NCBI GenBank assembly: GCA_022410635.1
Contig: JAJVDF010000459.1
Location: 549,094 to 613,093, forward strand
DNA from: Tretioscincus oriximinensis
Taxonomy: Eukaryota; Chordata; Lepidosauria; Squamata; Gymnophthalmidae
DNA: 64,000 nucleotides
Reading direction: 5' to 3'
The notes under the pieces: generated by a model
What the model saw: only the letters and a program-made list of their open reading frames with translations
What the model was told of the DNA's origin: nothing
Database searches by the model: none
Shown here: in pieces, positions 9,271 through 55,200 of the stretch
Layout: every line of letters starts with the position of its first letter
Numbering within the stretch: the stretch's first letter is position 1
Made by a program: the position numbers and the translations under genes

Positions 9271-12149
9271 TATACTATTTAGTGCCTTGTTAAAATATGT
9301 ATCTTTTATAGTAGATTTTAAAGAATTAGCTATATTCAGAAATTCTAGCAAAGAGATTTTATATCACCTTAGAAACTAACAAGAAGTAGACTTGTCTATG
9401 AAAGCTCATACTACCTACCTTTTTCTTGTTAGTTTCTTAAGGTGCTGTGAGAGCCTCTTTGCCTAGCATTTAATTCCTAAAAATATATCAACACCATTCT
9501 GCTTTTATATATATACAAGTGGAATTAGCCCAACCTTGATGCCTGAAAGGAGGTCGGGCCTCTAGCCTCCCTTCTCCTGTCCCCCATCCAGCCGCAGCCA
9601 CTCGGTCATCAGCTGCCACTGGCCCTCTACTCAGGCCAAGCTTACGTTCCTCTGCAAACCAGGGAGGAAGGGGAGTTTCCAGCAGCATCCAGCAGAAGAG
9701 CCTTCAGTGGCTTTTGCTACTGCCGCCACCATGCTGTCCCGATCCTCCATTTTGTTTTCTGTTTCCTCCTCTGCTCTGGTAGTGTTTTGACCAATCATCT
9801 GGTAAGGGAGGCAGGAGTTATANGGAGTTACAAGGCAGGCAATCAGTCCCTCGCTGTCTGATTGGATTATTCATTGCCGTCGCTGTTTTATATATTTAGA
9901 TTTTTCTTTTTAATAACTGCCATAGATTTTAATTGCTTCTGTTTGAAGAGGGTTTTTTTTTCCTGATAGCTGCTCTGAAATCCTTTGGTTGAAGGGTGGG
10001 AATTTAAATAATTTTTCCAAGAAATGTTCTTGAAAGTGACTGTGGTGCTGATGGCTATCTTTACTATTAATAAAACACATATCGGCGAGTCCAAGGTTTG
10101 CCATTGGTCTTTATGGACCACTGACAGGGCTGGGTACTTTGGATTCGGCATGTGTGCAGCCACAGCGCTGGCAACTCCATAGGCTGCAGGTCGTCCATCC
10201 AACATGGCAGAGAGGGTGGCCTCCGGCACCCGATTGAAAACCGCCACTACCAGCTTCCTCCTCCACCCCTTGCCTTCCCAAGTCTGCATTAATGTGGGCT
10301 TTCCACTGGTTAACAAATACTACTTTTCCCTTTACTATATCTAAAAGTCAAACTCTTCACTTATAGCAAGGAGGTCTCATGGTACCAGTATTTTTTTGAC
10401 CTGATTATCATACCTATTTATTGGGGGCACACTTTCCAGAAGTGTGATGTTACTAGACAAGTCTTCATACCTGTCTGGATCTATCACTCTGAGTGCTGGA
10501 ACATTTGTCATTTTTGAACAACTGAGATGCTGAGAGTTTGATGGNTACTGAGCTACTGGATTTATTTTTTCTGGGAACCTAATGACTTCTCCTGATGTAT
10601 TATTAATAACTGTCTGTGGAAGCATGTCTGCATTAAGACAGTCAAGAGATAATAGATTGTGTACTGTAAGGAAACCCCCAAGTACAGTATTTAAACAATT
10701 CAGATCTAGCAGGGTAAAGCATTTTTCTCAAACAAAAGATTGTAAAGATACATTGAAGAGAGAACTCCTTACTCTATAGAAAACATTGTTTTAATGTTAC
10801 AATTCTGGGTGTCTGGAGGCTGTAAAGTAGGAGAAAGGTGCAAAAAACTTGTGTATGCAGAACCAGATCTTGGACAGGGGCTAAGCTAAAGCCCTGGGCA
10901 GCAGGTTAGTGGCTGTTTATTGGGGGGTGCAAATTGCTGGCCATTTAAATTTAAATTTCTCCCAGTTGCGTTTACTGGGCATGTCCCAGCAGCAGCAGAT
11001 ATGTACTGCACATGTCCCAGACACCACCACGAGCCACCACTGCGATGCACCATTGTATTGTTGCTCTGCATGCACTGCCACCTGTCTGCGAATGATGTCA
11101 CTTCTGGAATCTGCTTCCAACAATGGCACCTGGAGTGACATCACTTCCTGTCCCGCCCCAGAAATGACATCACTTCCTGTTTCACCTGGAAGTGTTTGGG
11201 GGGCATAAAACTTTGTTTTCCCTGCCCTGTGTGTATGAATTGCACCCTTATTTTTTTTTTATTGATGGTCATTAGTGGACAGCAGGTGACCTTAATTTGT
11301 CACTTTGAACTTTGCTTCAGCAAAACACTTCTACGGCTATTTTGGCATAAATGCAATGACTTTGAAATAACTATGAGACCTTTTTCAAAGTCAGATCAGC
11401 ATAAATATTTTTCAAACATTTACTGGGACTTCAACTCAATGAGAGGTCAAGTTAGTAACAAGAGAAATGCTTTATAGGTGGGGACAAAATGCATAACGTG
11501 CTAATTCCCTGCTTGTTTTTTTCCCAGCCTTGAAAGCATTCAGATTTATGCAATCAGATTACCAAGTTTACAGATTACAAAGTGAGGGCCTACTTGTAAT
11601 TCTTGTATCCTCAAAAAGTGGCACGGCATGTGAGAGGGCCTTTTCTATGGGCTTTTTTTTAAAAAAATCCAAAGTAATAAATAGAACATAGTTTCTGGCA
11701 ATACAATTTTAATTACACATTTCAATCAAAGTCAAGAATATAACATCTCAATCAGGAACAATAAACTCAGGTCCATAAACACAAAATTGTGCAATCCCAA
11801 AATGAAATCCCTCCCTCTCCTTTCCTAGAAGGGTCCTACCTTATCCTGCCTTCTGCAATAGCAGCCTTATTCTTTTATATATTATTCTTCCCCATCTCCT
11901 CCTTATTGGACTGCCCATATACATCATTCTATTTCTATTTTCTTTAACTGAAGCAAATTCAAACTACTCCATTATATAGCTGTGCCACCCTTCTACATTC
12001 CATTTTGGTTTTAGACCCAAACCTTTTATTGTTTTTGGTACCTGATTTAGAACATAGAAGTAGTACCAGGTAGCACAACAAATATAACAAATAGCAGCTG
12101 GCACTTTATTAAGATTGCATTTTTGTGCAAACCACTTAACAGTTGTCCT
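9271..12149. other. Probable SANBR 5' intron, middle part
   Basis: A copy of the gaagtagacttgtct repeat lies at about 9,360-9,470. The 9,888-10,316 minus ORF and the 10,909-11,208 plus ORF show no recognisable domain. An antisense-looking AT-rich stretch at 11,640-12,100 could be a LINE 3' UTR, but I cannot classify it. Confidence 0.4.
9360..9470. repeat. Unclassified interspersed repeat (gaagtagacttgtct family)
   Basis: It shares gaagtagacttgtctatgaaagctcat and a ttgttagtttcttaaggtgc segment with 17,725-17,870, and weaker similarity with 43,225-43,295, 58,395-58,530 and 60,715-60,880. Fuller copies also carry ccgtgttagtctg. Confidence 0.55.
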
Positions 12150-12770
12150 CAATTAACATACGAACATAAAAGGAGACCTGCCAAATCAGGCCACAGTCTA
12201 CCTAGTCCAGCATTCCATCTCACCCAACAACCCACTAATTGCTTCTCATTATTCGAGTCCCTGCAAATGGCATTCAGAGGAATTCTGTCACTCCAACCCA
12301 GATGCATTACCTAAGCATCCATTTTAGTAGCTGTTGACAGATTTTCTTTCTATCTTAAAGTTATCTGGTTGTTTTCTGGAAATAAATTTTATATACTGAT
12401 TACCTGAGTGAAAAAATACTTTCCATTGTGTGTCCAAATTCTTCTACCCAACAGTTTCATTCGGGGCCCTCTGAATCTAGTGTTGTGCCGTAGAGAAAAT
12501 ATTTTTTTTATCAGTCATTTTGACCACATCCATGATTTTATGCAATTCAGTCAGGTCCCTTTTAAATGCCATTTTTCAAGGCTGAAGAAAGCCAGAAGTT
12601 GCAGCCCAGTTTTGTAAAGGAGATGTTCCAGCCCTTTGATCATTCTTGTTGCTCTTTTTTGTTACTTTTTCCAGTTCAACAATGTCATTTCTAAGGCATG
12701 AACTAGGACTACAAAATACTCTAATGTTATCTAAATATGTTCTCCCCATACTGGATCTTGTATACATTGG
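12150..12770 (-). repeat. CR1-type LINE 3' fragment
   Basis: The minus strand matches the 920-2,290 relics: a tail-proximal block (RC of aacataaaaggagacctgcc..., ctagtccagcattcc) followed by decayed ORF2 C-terminal sequence. The coding frame is destroyed. Confidence 0.75.
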
Positions 12771-13541
12771 GCAACACTGAATTATGCTGGAAGAATAGTG
12801 AGATGAAGTTGCAGCCTATTGTGGAGAGGCTATGCCCATATATGAGTAATAGGCCAGTCATTAGTAGACCTGCCTTCATACATTTTTCCAGTGTCTTACT
12901 GAGGCTTTGGTAAAGGCAGGCCCAAAATAGTAAATGTTTGACTCTATAGTTGTTGAATCTAAAGTAACANCTCTATCAGTAGGAAACAATTTGATGGTCA
13001 TTGCTTACTGAAGATTGAAGTGCTTTCTTTTGTCTGAATCTTCTTCCAGCATTCAGTGTTTTTTGTACTCTGAATATTGCTAAAATCTGTGCCTTTCTAC
13101 AGCTGTCTGAATCCAGCTGTACAAGTGGAGTGAGTTTTTTAGAATAATGACCATGAGGGGCAGTGGCTGGGCCCATCTACTTCTGGCTCCAAAGAAATAG
13201 GAAGGAGACCTGACATAAGCATTCTGCTCACGTGCCTGAGGAGCCAAATTTGCACAGAGTTCCATCTAGCAAACTCGGCTTCTGTTTAAAAAGGGTGCAG
13301 TCACATACATGGTATTCAGCAGTTCTCCGTCCTGAAGAACGGGACTGAAAAACAGAAAAATGGATTTTGAAGAGGATTGAAAACTGAAGAAATCTGTTTA
13401 AATTGCTGGTTTTCAATCCTGTTATACAAGACTAAGGACTGTAACTGCAATCTAAAACTAACTGCAATCTGGCTCAGCTGCTGTGTGGCGCATTTTGAGT
13501 ACACCTACACATGAGTAGTACTTTTCGTGAATTGATGGTGA

Positions 13542-48698
<35,157 letters not shown>

Positions 48699-48894
48699 GC
48701 ACCAGAACACCCCCACGTGAACAGAAGCCAAAGCACTTTCCTGCCCCTTGGGCCTGCGCGGGAGTCCTGGGCCTGCCTCTTCCTAAAGCTTNTCATGGGC
48801 TCCCACTGTCTGCCACGCAAGCAATCGCCTCACCCCGACGCCTGCAGTGGCATTTCTTCCTTGGGGTCTGAACTGTAAATACAGCGTTTCTTAA

Positions 48895-48900
48895 ATTAAA
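48895..48900 (+). terminator. Candidate SANBR poly(A) signal ATTAAA
   Basis: ATTAAA lies about 200 bases after the stop codon. It is the nearest signal-like hexamer. Stronger AATAAA hexamers occur at 50,280 and 51,017, so alternative 3' ends are possible. Confidence 0.35.
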
Positions 48901-49055
48901 CCAAGTGCATTTTCCCCTAAGTAATGGTGCATTTACAGAACGCAGCTACACCTTCAAAAGCTTCATGGGTGGCAAAGGGGGTAACTAGAGGAGAAGGGGC
49001 AGAAGATGGGCCAATGTTAGGTTCCTTTGCTCCTTTTATCTGGCACGATGTGGAG

Positions 49056-49395
49056 GGTTTTATGGTCTCCTGTAACTGGGCAAGTTTCCCTTCTGCTAGC
49101 TTGGCTGGTGACGCTCAGCACCGAGTGGTTGGTAATTCTGCCATCTACTTCCTTTTTGAATGTACATTGAGTCTGGTACCTGAGGGCCTCCCCTTTCTAA
49201 AGGGACACTGTGGCCCTTTCCACACTACGGCCGTGCCACCGTGTCCCTTCAGAAAGGGAGGGCCCTCAGGTGCCACACTCAATGTACATTCAAAAAGGGA
49301 GTAGAAGGCAGAATCATCAACCACTCGGTACTTAAGAGTCATCTGCCAAGTTAGTAGAAGGGAAACCTGCCCAGTTACAGGAGCCCATAAAAGCC
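49056..49395. repeat. Foldback (inverted) repeat, arms about 158 bp
   Basis: The left arm is about 49,056-49,213 and the right arm about 49,236-49,395, with a loop of about 22 bases. Shared blocks include ctcctgtaactgggca, gtttcccttct, accgagtggttg, ctttttgaatgtacattgag and gagggc. Arm identity looks like 85-90% by eye. It is either a palindromic MITE or a locally inverted duplication. It starts 358 bases after the SANBR stop. Confidence 0.9.
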
Positions 49396-50279
49396 TGAAT
49401 CCCAGAAATCACCCGCATAGAAGTAATTTCCACTGGAAGTCACGTACTTNTAATTTCCTGTGATGTGACTTTTGACTTTGGCCTGGAAATGACATCACCC
49501 TCCGTGCCATCCCTGGAAAACAAAAAAAGTGACCTGAATTATGCCACTTCCAGGTCTAAGGACACCCTTTACTGCAGCATGTGGCATCATGTCAATTCCA
49601 GTTCCCACCTCCGAAAAGTCAGAAAATGCCAGTGGGATGTATACAGGATGGGATTTTCTGATAAAGCGGACAACTCTCAGCTCTGCACGGATGATGCTTA
49701 GTCCAGGATATATCCGTCCACATGCTACAGCAGGCCCAAGAGTTGCCTGTGTGTTAAGAAGCTGTTCCATGCTCTAAAACCAGTGTTGAAATGCCCGAAC
49801 TTAATGTTTGGAAAAGCAAAAACTGTCAGGAACGGGAGACCTCACCTGCTGGACCTGCTCTTAGCACAGGTGGTTCTTGTTGTCCCGAATCCAGTCGATA
49901 GCCTGAGTTTATTTTCTGTGTTAAGAGAGAGGTTGATGGAGATGCATCTCAAAAGTACAGTTGAGTGTGCGTGTGCAGTACTGACCCAGCATACCCATCC
50001 CTGTTATCTATTAGGTTGCCCGGGGGGGGGGGGATGTGGGGGGATGTGGGGGGGATCGTCCTTTGGGTGCCAAATGCCGAGTGGCACAACTCCTGTTGCT
50101 TTGAAATGTTGCTTCGCCTTCTGAGTGAAGTGTCCACATTTCTACTTGGGTAGTTTTGTGCCGCTAACACTTTCTGCACATTTTTGTGTGTACCTTTTAT
50201 AGAAACACCCACTTTTCCAAGAGCATTTATGCATGAAGGGCTTGAATGGTTGGCTGATGCCTAAACCCCACTTGAGTAC

Positions 50280-50285
50280 AATAAA
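50280..50285 (+). terminator. Candidate SANBR poly(A) signal AATAAA
   Basis: A canonical hexamer (acAATAAActatttg) about 1.6 kb after the stop codon. If used, the foldback repeat is in the 3' UTR. Confidence 0.4.
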
Positions 50286-51016
50286 CTATTTGATGGACAG
50301 ACTGGGGGAAAACTTGGCATCCAGTTTCTTTTGTGGAGACCAGGAGAAGAGAGGCTTTGCGTCACACAATGTGCTTTCTTATAAGGCATAAGGGATAAAA
50401 ATATGAATTTTCCTCGGGGGGGGGGGGTCCCAGATCGTGGAGCCATTTTGTTCAATCCATGGTACGCTCGTCAGTGAACCATGTAGTCCTGAACCCACAG
50501 AACTATTCGGCTTCCCTGGCCTAATAATAGTTCTCCACTCTGGTAAAGTGAAATATGACAAGAGGGAGGGGAGTAATGAAAACACACGATTTTGTGGGGC
50601 ACGGGAAGAGGGGAAGGCTGTGGCCTAAAGAGGCTGTGGCCATGGCCTGCAAATGAATGCCCCCGGGGGGGGGGGAGGGGGGAGAGAGCCTGGGAATATG
50701 ACAAATGTGGGCCTGAACGGGAATTTGAGCCTGGGAGGCTGGTGATGTTTCAAATATCCAAATGGCCTTTGGCAGAAAAAAGGGTTCCCCACTCCAATAT
50801 ATCTTCTGAAGACCATTTGCAGCTAACGAGCGCTCGGCCTGCGTCTTCTGCCTGGGGCGCCCGCAAGCAACGCCTGGCCGTCTGCCTGAGTCGGCGTGTG
50901 GCCTTAGCCAGCCCCTGGCGCTTTGAAGGACTGAAAGACGGAACCCGTGAGGCGCAGGCTGAAAAGTTGTCACAATCAGTTTAATGAAGTGCACAGAATA
51001 GCAATTGGTCATGTCA

Positions 51017-51022
51017 ATAAAA
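51017..51022 (+). terminator. Plus-strand AATAAA near the USP34 3' end
   Basis: AATAAAAATAAAAC gives overlapping canonical hexamers on the plus strand, about 31 bp from the minus-strand signal at 51,053-51,058. It could end a long SANBR transcript. Confidence 0.3.
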
Positions 51023-51052
51023 ATAAAACAGTTAATTTTACATCAAATGTGC

Positions 51053-51058
51053 TTTATT
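51053..51058 (-). terminator. USP34: Candidate USP34 poly(A) signal AATAAA
   Basis: The minus strand reads AATAAAGC about 560 bases after the USP34 stop codon. No nearer AATAAA is seen on that strand, and an AT microsatellite (51,087-51,130) lies just before it. Confidence 0.55.
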
Positions 51059-51086
51059 CTTCCACAGGTATTCTGTTAAATAAAGC

Positions 51087-51130
51087 ACCAATATATATAT
51101 ATATATTTTTATATATATTTATATATATAC
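51087..51130. repeat. (AT)n microsatellite
   Basis: An interrupted AT/TTTAT run in the probable USP34 3' UTR. Confidence 0.9.
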
Positions 51131-51616
51131 TGTCAGGCCACAGCTAAAGGATTCTTTACAGAATCAAATTTCTTGTGGTTGTTTAGTATACAAGTAAACT
51201 TAATTTTGATAATAAGAACCACAGCGATCGAAGGCGTTCTGCCTCCGTGTTAAGGTACAAAACTGGCACAGGACACCATATTATACACCGTAAAAATGCC
51301 ATCCGTTTAAATTACATCCCCCAGAGCCCGTCCTCCCAGGCAGCTGAATGAAAGGAAAGCCACTGCAGTGAACTCCGAGTGACGGGCCGCCCGATTGTCC
51401 TCGGAAGGACGTGTACGGTGGGCGCGCGGCCAATTCTCTTCCGTCTGGAGTTCTGCCTGACCAAGAGTTGAGCCTAGAAATTTAATCTTGCCATTCAAGC
51501 AGAAAGCACAGGACAAACTGAAGCACAAAAAAACAGAAATAAGCAAAACTTATACAAACAGCTTTTTTTCCGAAGGGAACAGAATGGACCTCAAAAGCCG
51601 GCGAGCTCCCCTATTG

Positions 51617-52224
51617 TCAAGAAGCCGCTTGCGTTCCTTTGCCAGATATCCTGGTGACCACGTGGAGCGTCGACTCAATGGTCCTGCAGAGAACGTCCAA
51701 AATGTCCTGTTGCTGCTGCAGGTGGCTGAAAAGTCCCCTGGAATGGCTACAGCTGAGTGGCAAAGCAGACTCGGGGTCCTGGGGGGCGTGGCTTTCGCAA
51801 CTTTTTAAATCCGTGAGGTCAGACAGAACAGCAGAGATCGACGTGGAGGGGAATTCGGGGTCGTCTTCGGGGACGTTGGAATCCTTGGAACCGGGCGGTT
51901 CTTTTAGCTCTTTACATTCTTCAAACCGNCCGCTACCAGGCTGCTCCTCCCCGTGCTGGGACCGGGAAGCGAGCATCATGTCCTCCGAGAAGGAAGACGG
52001 CACCTCCATCCGGTACTCTTTCACAGAACTGTTCTCGGGGGAAGGCAGGTCCTGCTCCGTGCCTGGGTCAATGATGGAGGAGTCTCTCGTCTCGTTATCC
52101 GAGGTGCTTGTGGGAGTCAACGCCTCCCTGGGTTCCGTTTTCAGGTCACTGATGCAACTATCTGCCGGGTGCTCCTCGTCACTGCTCACCCGCCTCCTTT
52201 TAACCGGAGTAGCTCCTTCGTCAT
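51617..52224 (-). CDS. USP34: USP34 last exon, tail and stop
   Basis: Acceptor (minus) ggctctgcag at 52,225. It begins DDEGATPVKRRRVSSDEEHP, a basic patch that may act as a nuclear signal (inference), continues with a Ser/Glu/Asp-rich tail (SDNETRDSSIIDPGTEQDLP) and ends VVTRISGKGTQAAS then TGA. One N at 51,929. The 284-codon plus-strand frame over it is a shadow. Confidence 0.97.
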
Positions 52225-55200
52225 CTGCAGAGCCAAAGCACAACGTGTGTCACCAAGGACCCCCCTGGACCCTTCAGCGTGCTGCTGAGAAAGCCCAGCT
52301 GCAGGGCTGCTCTGTGGGGGATCCACCTGGGACTTGGGGGCACTGGGGGATTTTGTGGCTGCTAGTCCATGCTCATGCTACTCTGTATCCACTTCCAAGT
52401 CAGAGGTCAAATCTGGCTAGAGGCAGTTCACAACTGGGACTCCCCAAGGGTACGGAGCGACACTCAAAACCTTGTTTTGCACACGTCAAATAAAAATTAC
52501 TTTTTGAATTCAAAATAGGAGACATTTCACTGCTGCATTGGAAAAGATTAAAGGAACTGAAAAAGACATTCCAAGCCAAGGCCATTCTGGCAAGAGCATC
52601 TCGTAGCACCGGGCCAACAAGAACAAGGTTGGCACCGTGATCTAAAGCCTGATTCACATTTGGCCTTGTTCTGCTCCAGAAAGTGGTCTAAGGGGCCTGC
52701 TGTCCACATGCCCTCCTGGGCCAGAACTGGCCACCCAAGGGCCTGAGCTAGTCCAGAACGACATGCGGACGGTGTAAGGTAGCCGAAGGTCTGGTATTGT
52801 CTAACTTGTTGATCGTGAAGGGGACCCTTCAAACTTCATTCCAGCTCAACATTACAGAAAAGACTTTGGTTAATAAGCAACCATATATTTTCAGGATGCT
52901 CAGACTTCAGATTACGTATCAACACAACCCTCTTTCTCCCCCNCCCCTCCCCCCACACGCACGGGGTGCAGGCTTACACTTAAATGCACCACATCCAATT
53001 CTACCAGCTTTGCTAGAGACAACAGGCCTCTTAGGCAACATCCTGGAAGGGGATGAAGCCAAGCATGAATCGGGCCCATGTCTACTTCTCTATTCCTAAG
53101 AAGCGAATGGGGGCCGTGGGGTGAGACACCCTTGATAGAAACTCTGATCCAGACCAGCTGGGCTGCTTCTTGCAAGATGATGATGATCCCCCAAAGGAAC
53201 AGTGGCTTGCAAGCCATTTTCCACCTAAAGGCTTGCATCTATCCTCCCCCACCATGCTGTTGTGGTACCTAGTAATCTACTTGCAATTTCTTGCTAGGTT
53301 GGCTCCCTATGGCACTCATGGGGCCGTGGACTCCCACCTCTCTGCTGAAATTCCACTGCTCTTAACCTCTGCACCACTGCGGTGGTGGCTGTGGTAAAGG
53401 GGCCAATAATACTGGATTTGCCTTGGTTTTTGAGCCCCCACCTGGCCCCTCACTGATTTTATTACACTTCATGTCATGTTGGCTTCGTCCAGACTCCTTC
53501 CCACCCNAGTTGCTCAGCATCCAGATATCTCATTCTGAGGCCAAGGAAAGCAGCGCAGCTTCCGTTCTTTGGCACGGCCATGACTGACAGCTGGATCTCT
53601 GAACGGCGCCTGAGATTTCACCACATGAGCCAGAAGCAAAGCTGGCCTGGCTCCCCGAGGCGGGACGTGTTACGGGAAGCAAGTGGGGCCCCAGGACCAA
53701 CCTTTAGTTTTCCTTTCTTTGGCTTCTTGCTCCTGCAAGGCGCTCTTCTGCTGCTGGCAGGCCCTGCATTTGCTCAACAGCTCCTGCAGGGTTGGGACCA
53801 GGCCCACGTGGAGCTGCTTGGGGGTGTGCACAGAGAGCAGCAAGGTGAGGGCGCGAAGGTCCTGGGGAAGAAGAACATCCGGCTCAGACAANGCCCTCGT
53901 TTTGTGACCGTTTTCCCCCTGAAGGGAACTCGCTGATGCTGTTCTTTAATATCATTATGATGGAGTTTGAGCAAACCTAAGCGGTATCCAGGTGCCACTC
54001 AGTTATTCCGCTAGTTAGTTATTCTGGGACAAAGTGCTTTACTCCGGAACACCAAAATCCAGCAGAACAAGCAAGTAACGTCAGGTTACAGTTGGCGGCC
54101 TGTTCCCACTGGGGGTTATTCCAGAATGTATCAGGGAATGAGGACCTGCCACCTGCATGCTATTGCAGACTATGGCAGGCCCCGAATGAGGCTGCCATTG
54201 TCTACACTGGCATGTGGATGACTAAGCCAAAATGAGGCCTGTCACAGGCTGCATCAGCCTCCGTTCCCAGATCCACCCTAGAATAATGCAGGGGAGNTTC
54301 AATGCCGTTCACTTTGACGCGGTTCCACTTTCAAGTCCCCAGAGCGGCAACATCTATTCCTTCTATTGGGACTAAAACACATCGGACAATATCAACGTAA
54401 CGTCAAACAACGCAAGATAAATCAAATTCTACGTAATAAAAAGAAAACATCACAATTAACGTAAAGACTTATCCAGGCCTCCCCCCCCCCCTTCTGCTCT
54501 CTTACGCAGTGATTTAAAATTGTGGTTTCCTAATGCTGCTGCTCCCCCCGGGCCCTTTGCCACATATAATCTTTGATTCCATTCCACCTCCTTGTCCTCT
54601 CTTACTATCACTGCTTTTAAAGTCTCCTATCATACAGTTCATAATCTCAGATCCTGCGGTTTTTGCTAAATATTGGAAGACCCTTTTGTTGGGTCTATTT
54701 GGTTGAATCTTCCCACCCATAAACTGCAACCATTTGTGCAGCAGATGTTAACTGTTCCAATAACCCCTTCTGAAGTCTTCCTGTGCCAACACAATCTCTT
54801 TCCACTTCTAAAACACGTGCCAATTGGCTAGGGGTCCTGCCACCTGCGAAGGTCTTTTCTTCTTCCTTTAACGTCTTAAACTTTGCTTCCTCCACCTTTC
54901 CACTTCCTCCCCCGTCTTCCTCTAAGGACATTGCTACATTCATCCTCCACATGTATATCTTCCTCCATTTTGCTCTCTGATCTTACAAGGTTATTTTTTA
55001 TCCGAAGGCTAACATATATTCTATCCTCCCCACCACGTGGTGCTTTTTATCTATCTACTTGCCAATGTCTTTGCTATTGATCTGCCGGGTTGGTTGGAGC
55101 TGAGGCCAGTAGAGGGCACTCACCCTCTCCATGGCTGACACATGGGCCTTGAACTCGATACCTCTGTTGAAACACTGAGCTCTTAACCTCTTGCACCACG

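Larger units (their letters stand above)
48699..51052. other. SANBR 3' UTR / convergent intergenic gap
   Basis: The gap holds the foldback repeat (49,056-49,395), G-rich runs near 50,020 and 50,415, and candidate plus-strand poly(A) signals at 48,895, 50,280 and 51,017. No exon of AHSA2 or C2orf74, which lie between these genes in human, is recognisable on either strand. Confidence 0.6.

Noticed and set aside
51639..52493. 284-codon plus-strand frame over the end of USP34
   Set aside because: It is the antisense shadow of the last USP34 exon. The minus frame has clear homology, an acceptor and a stop.
54514..54952. Possible LINE-1 ORF2 C-terminus on the minus strand
   Set aside because: Only loose wording (AAQMVAVYGW) resembles L1, and no RT motif or tail was found. 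Left unassigned.
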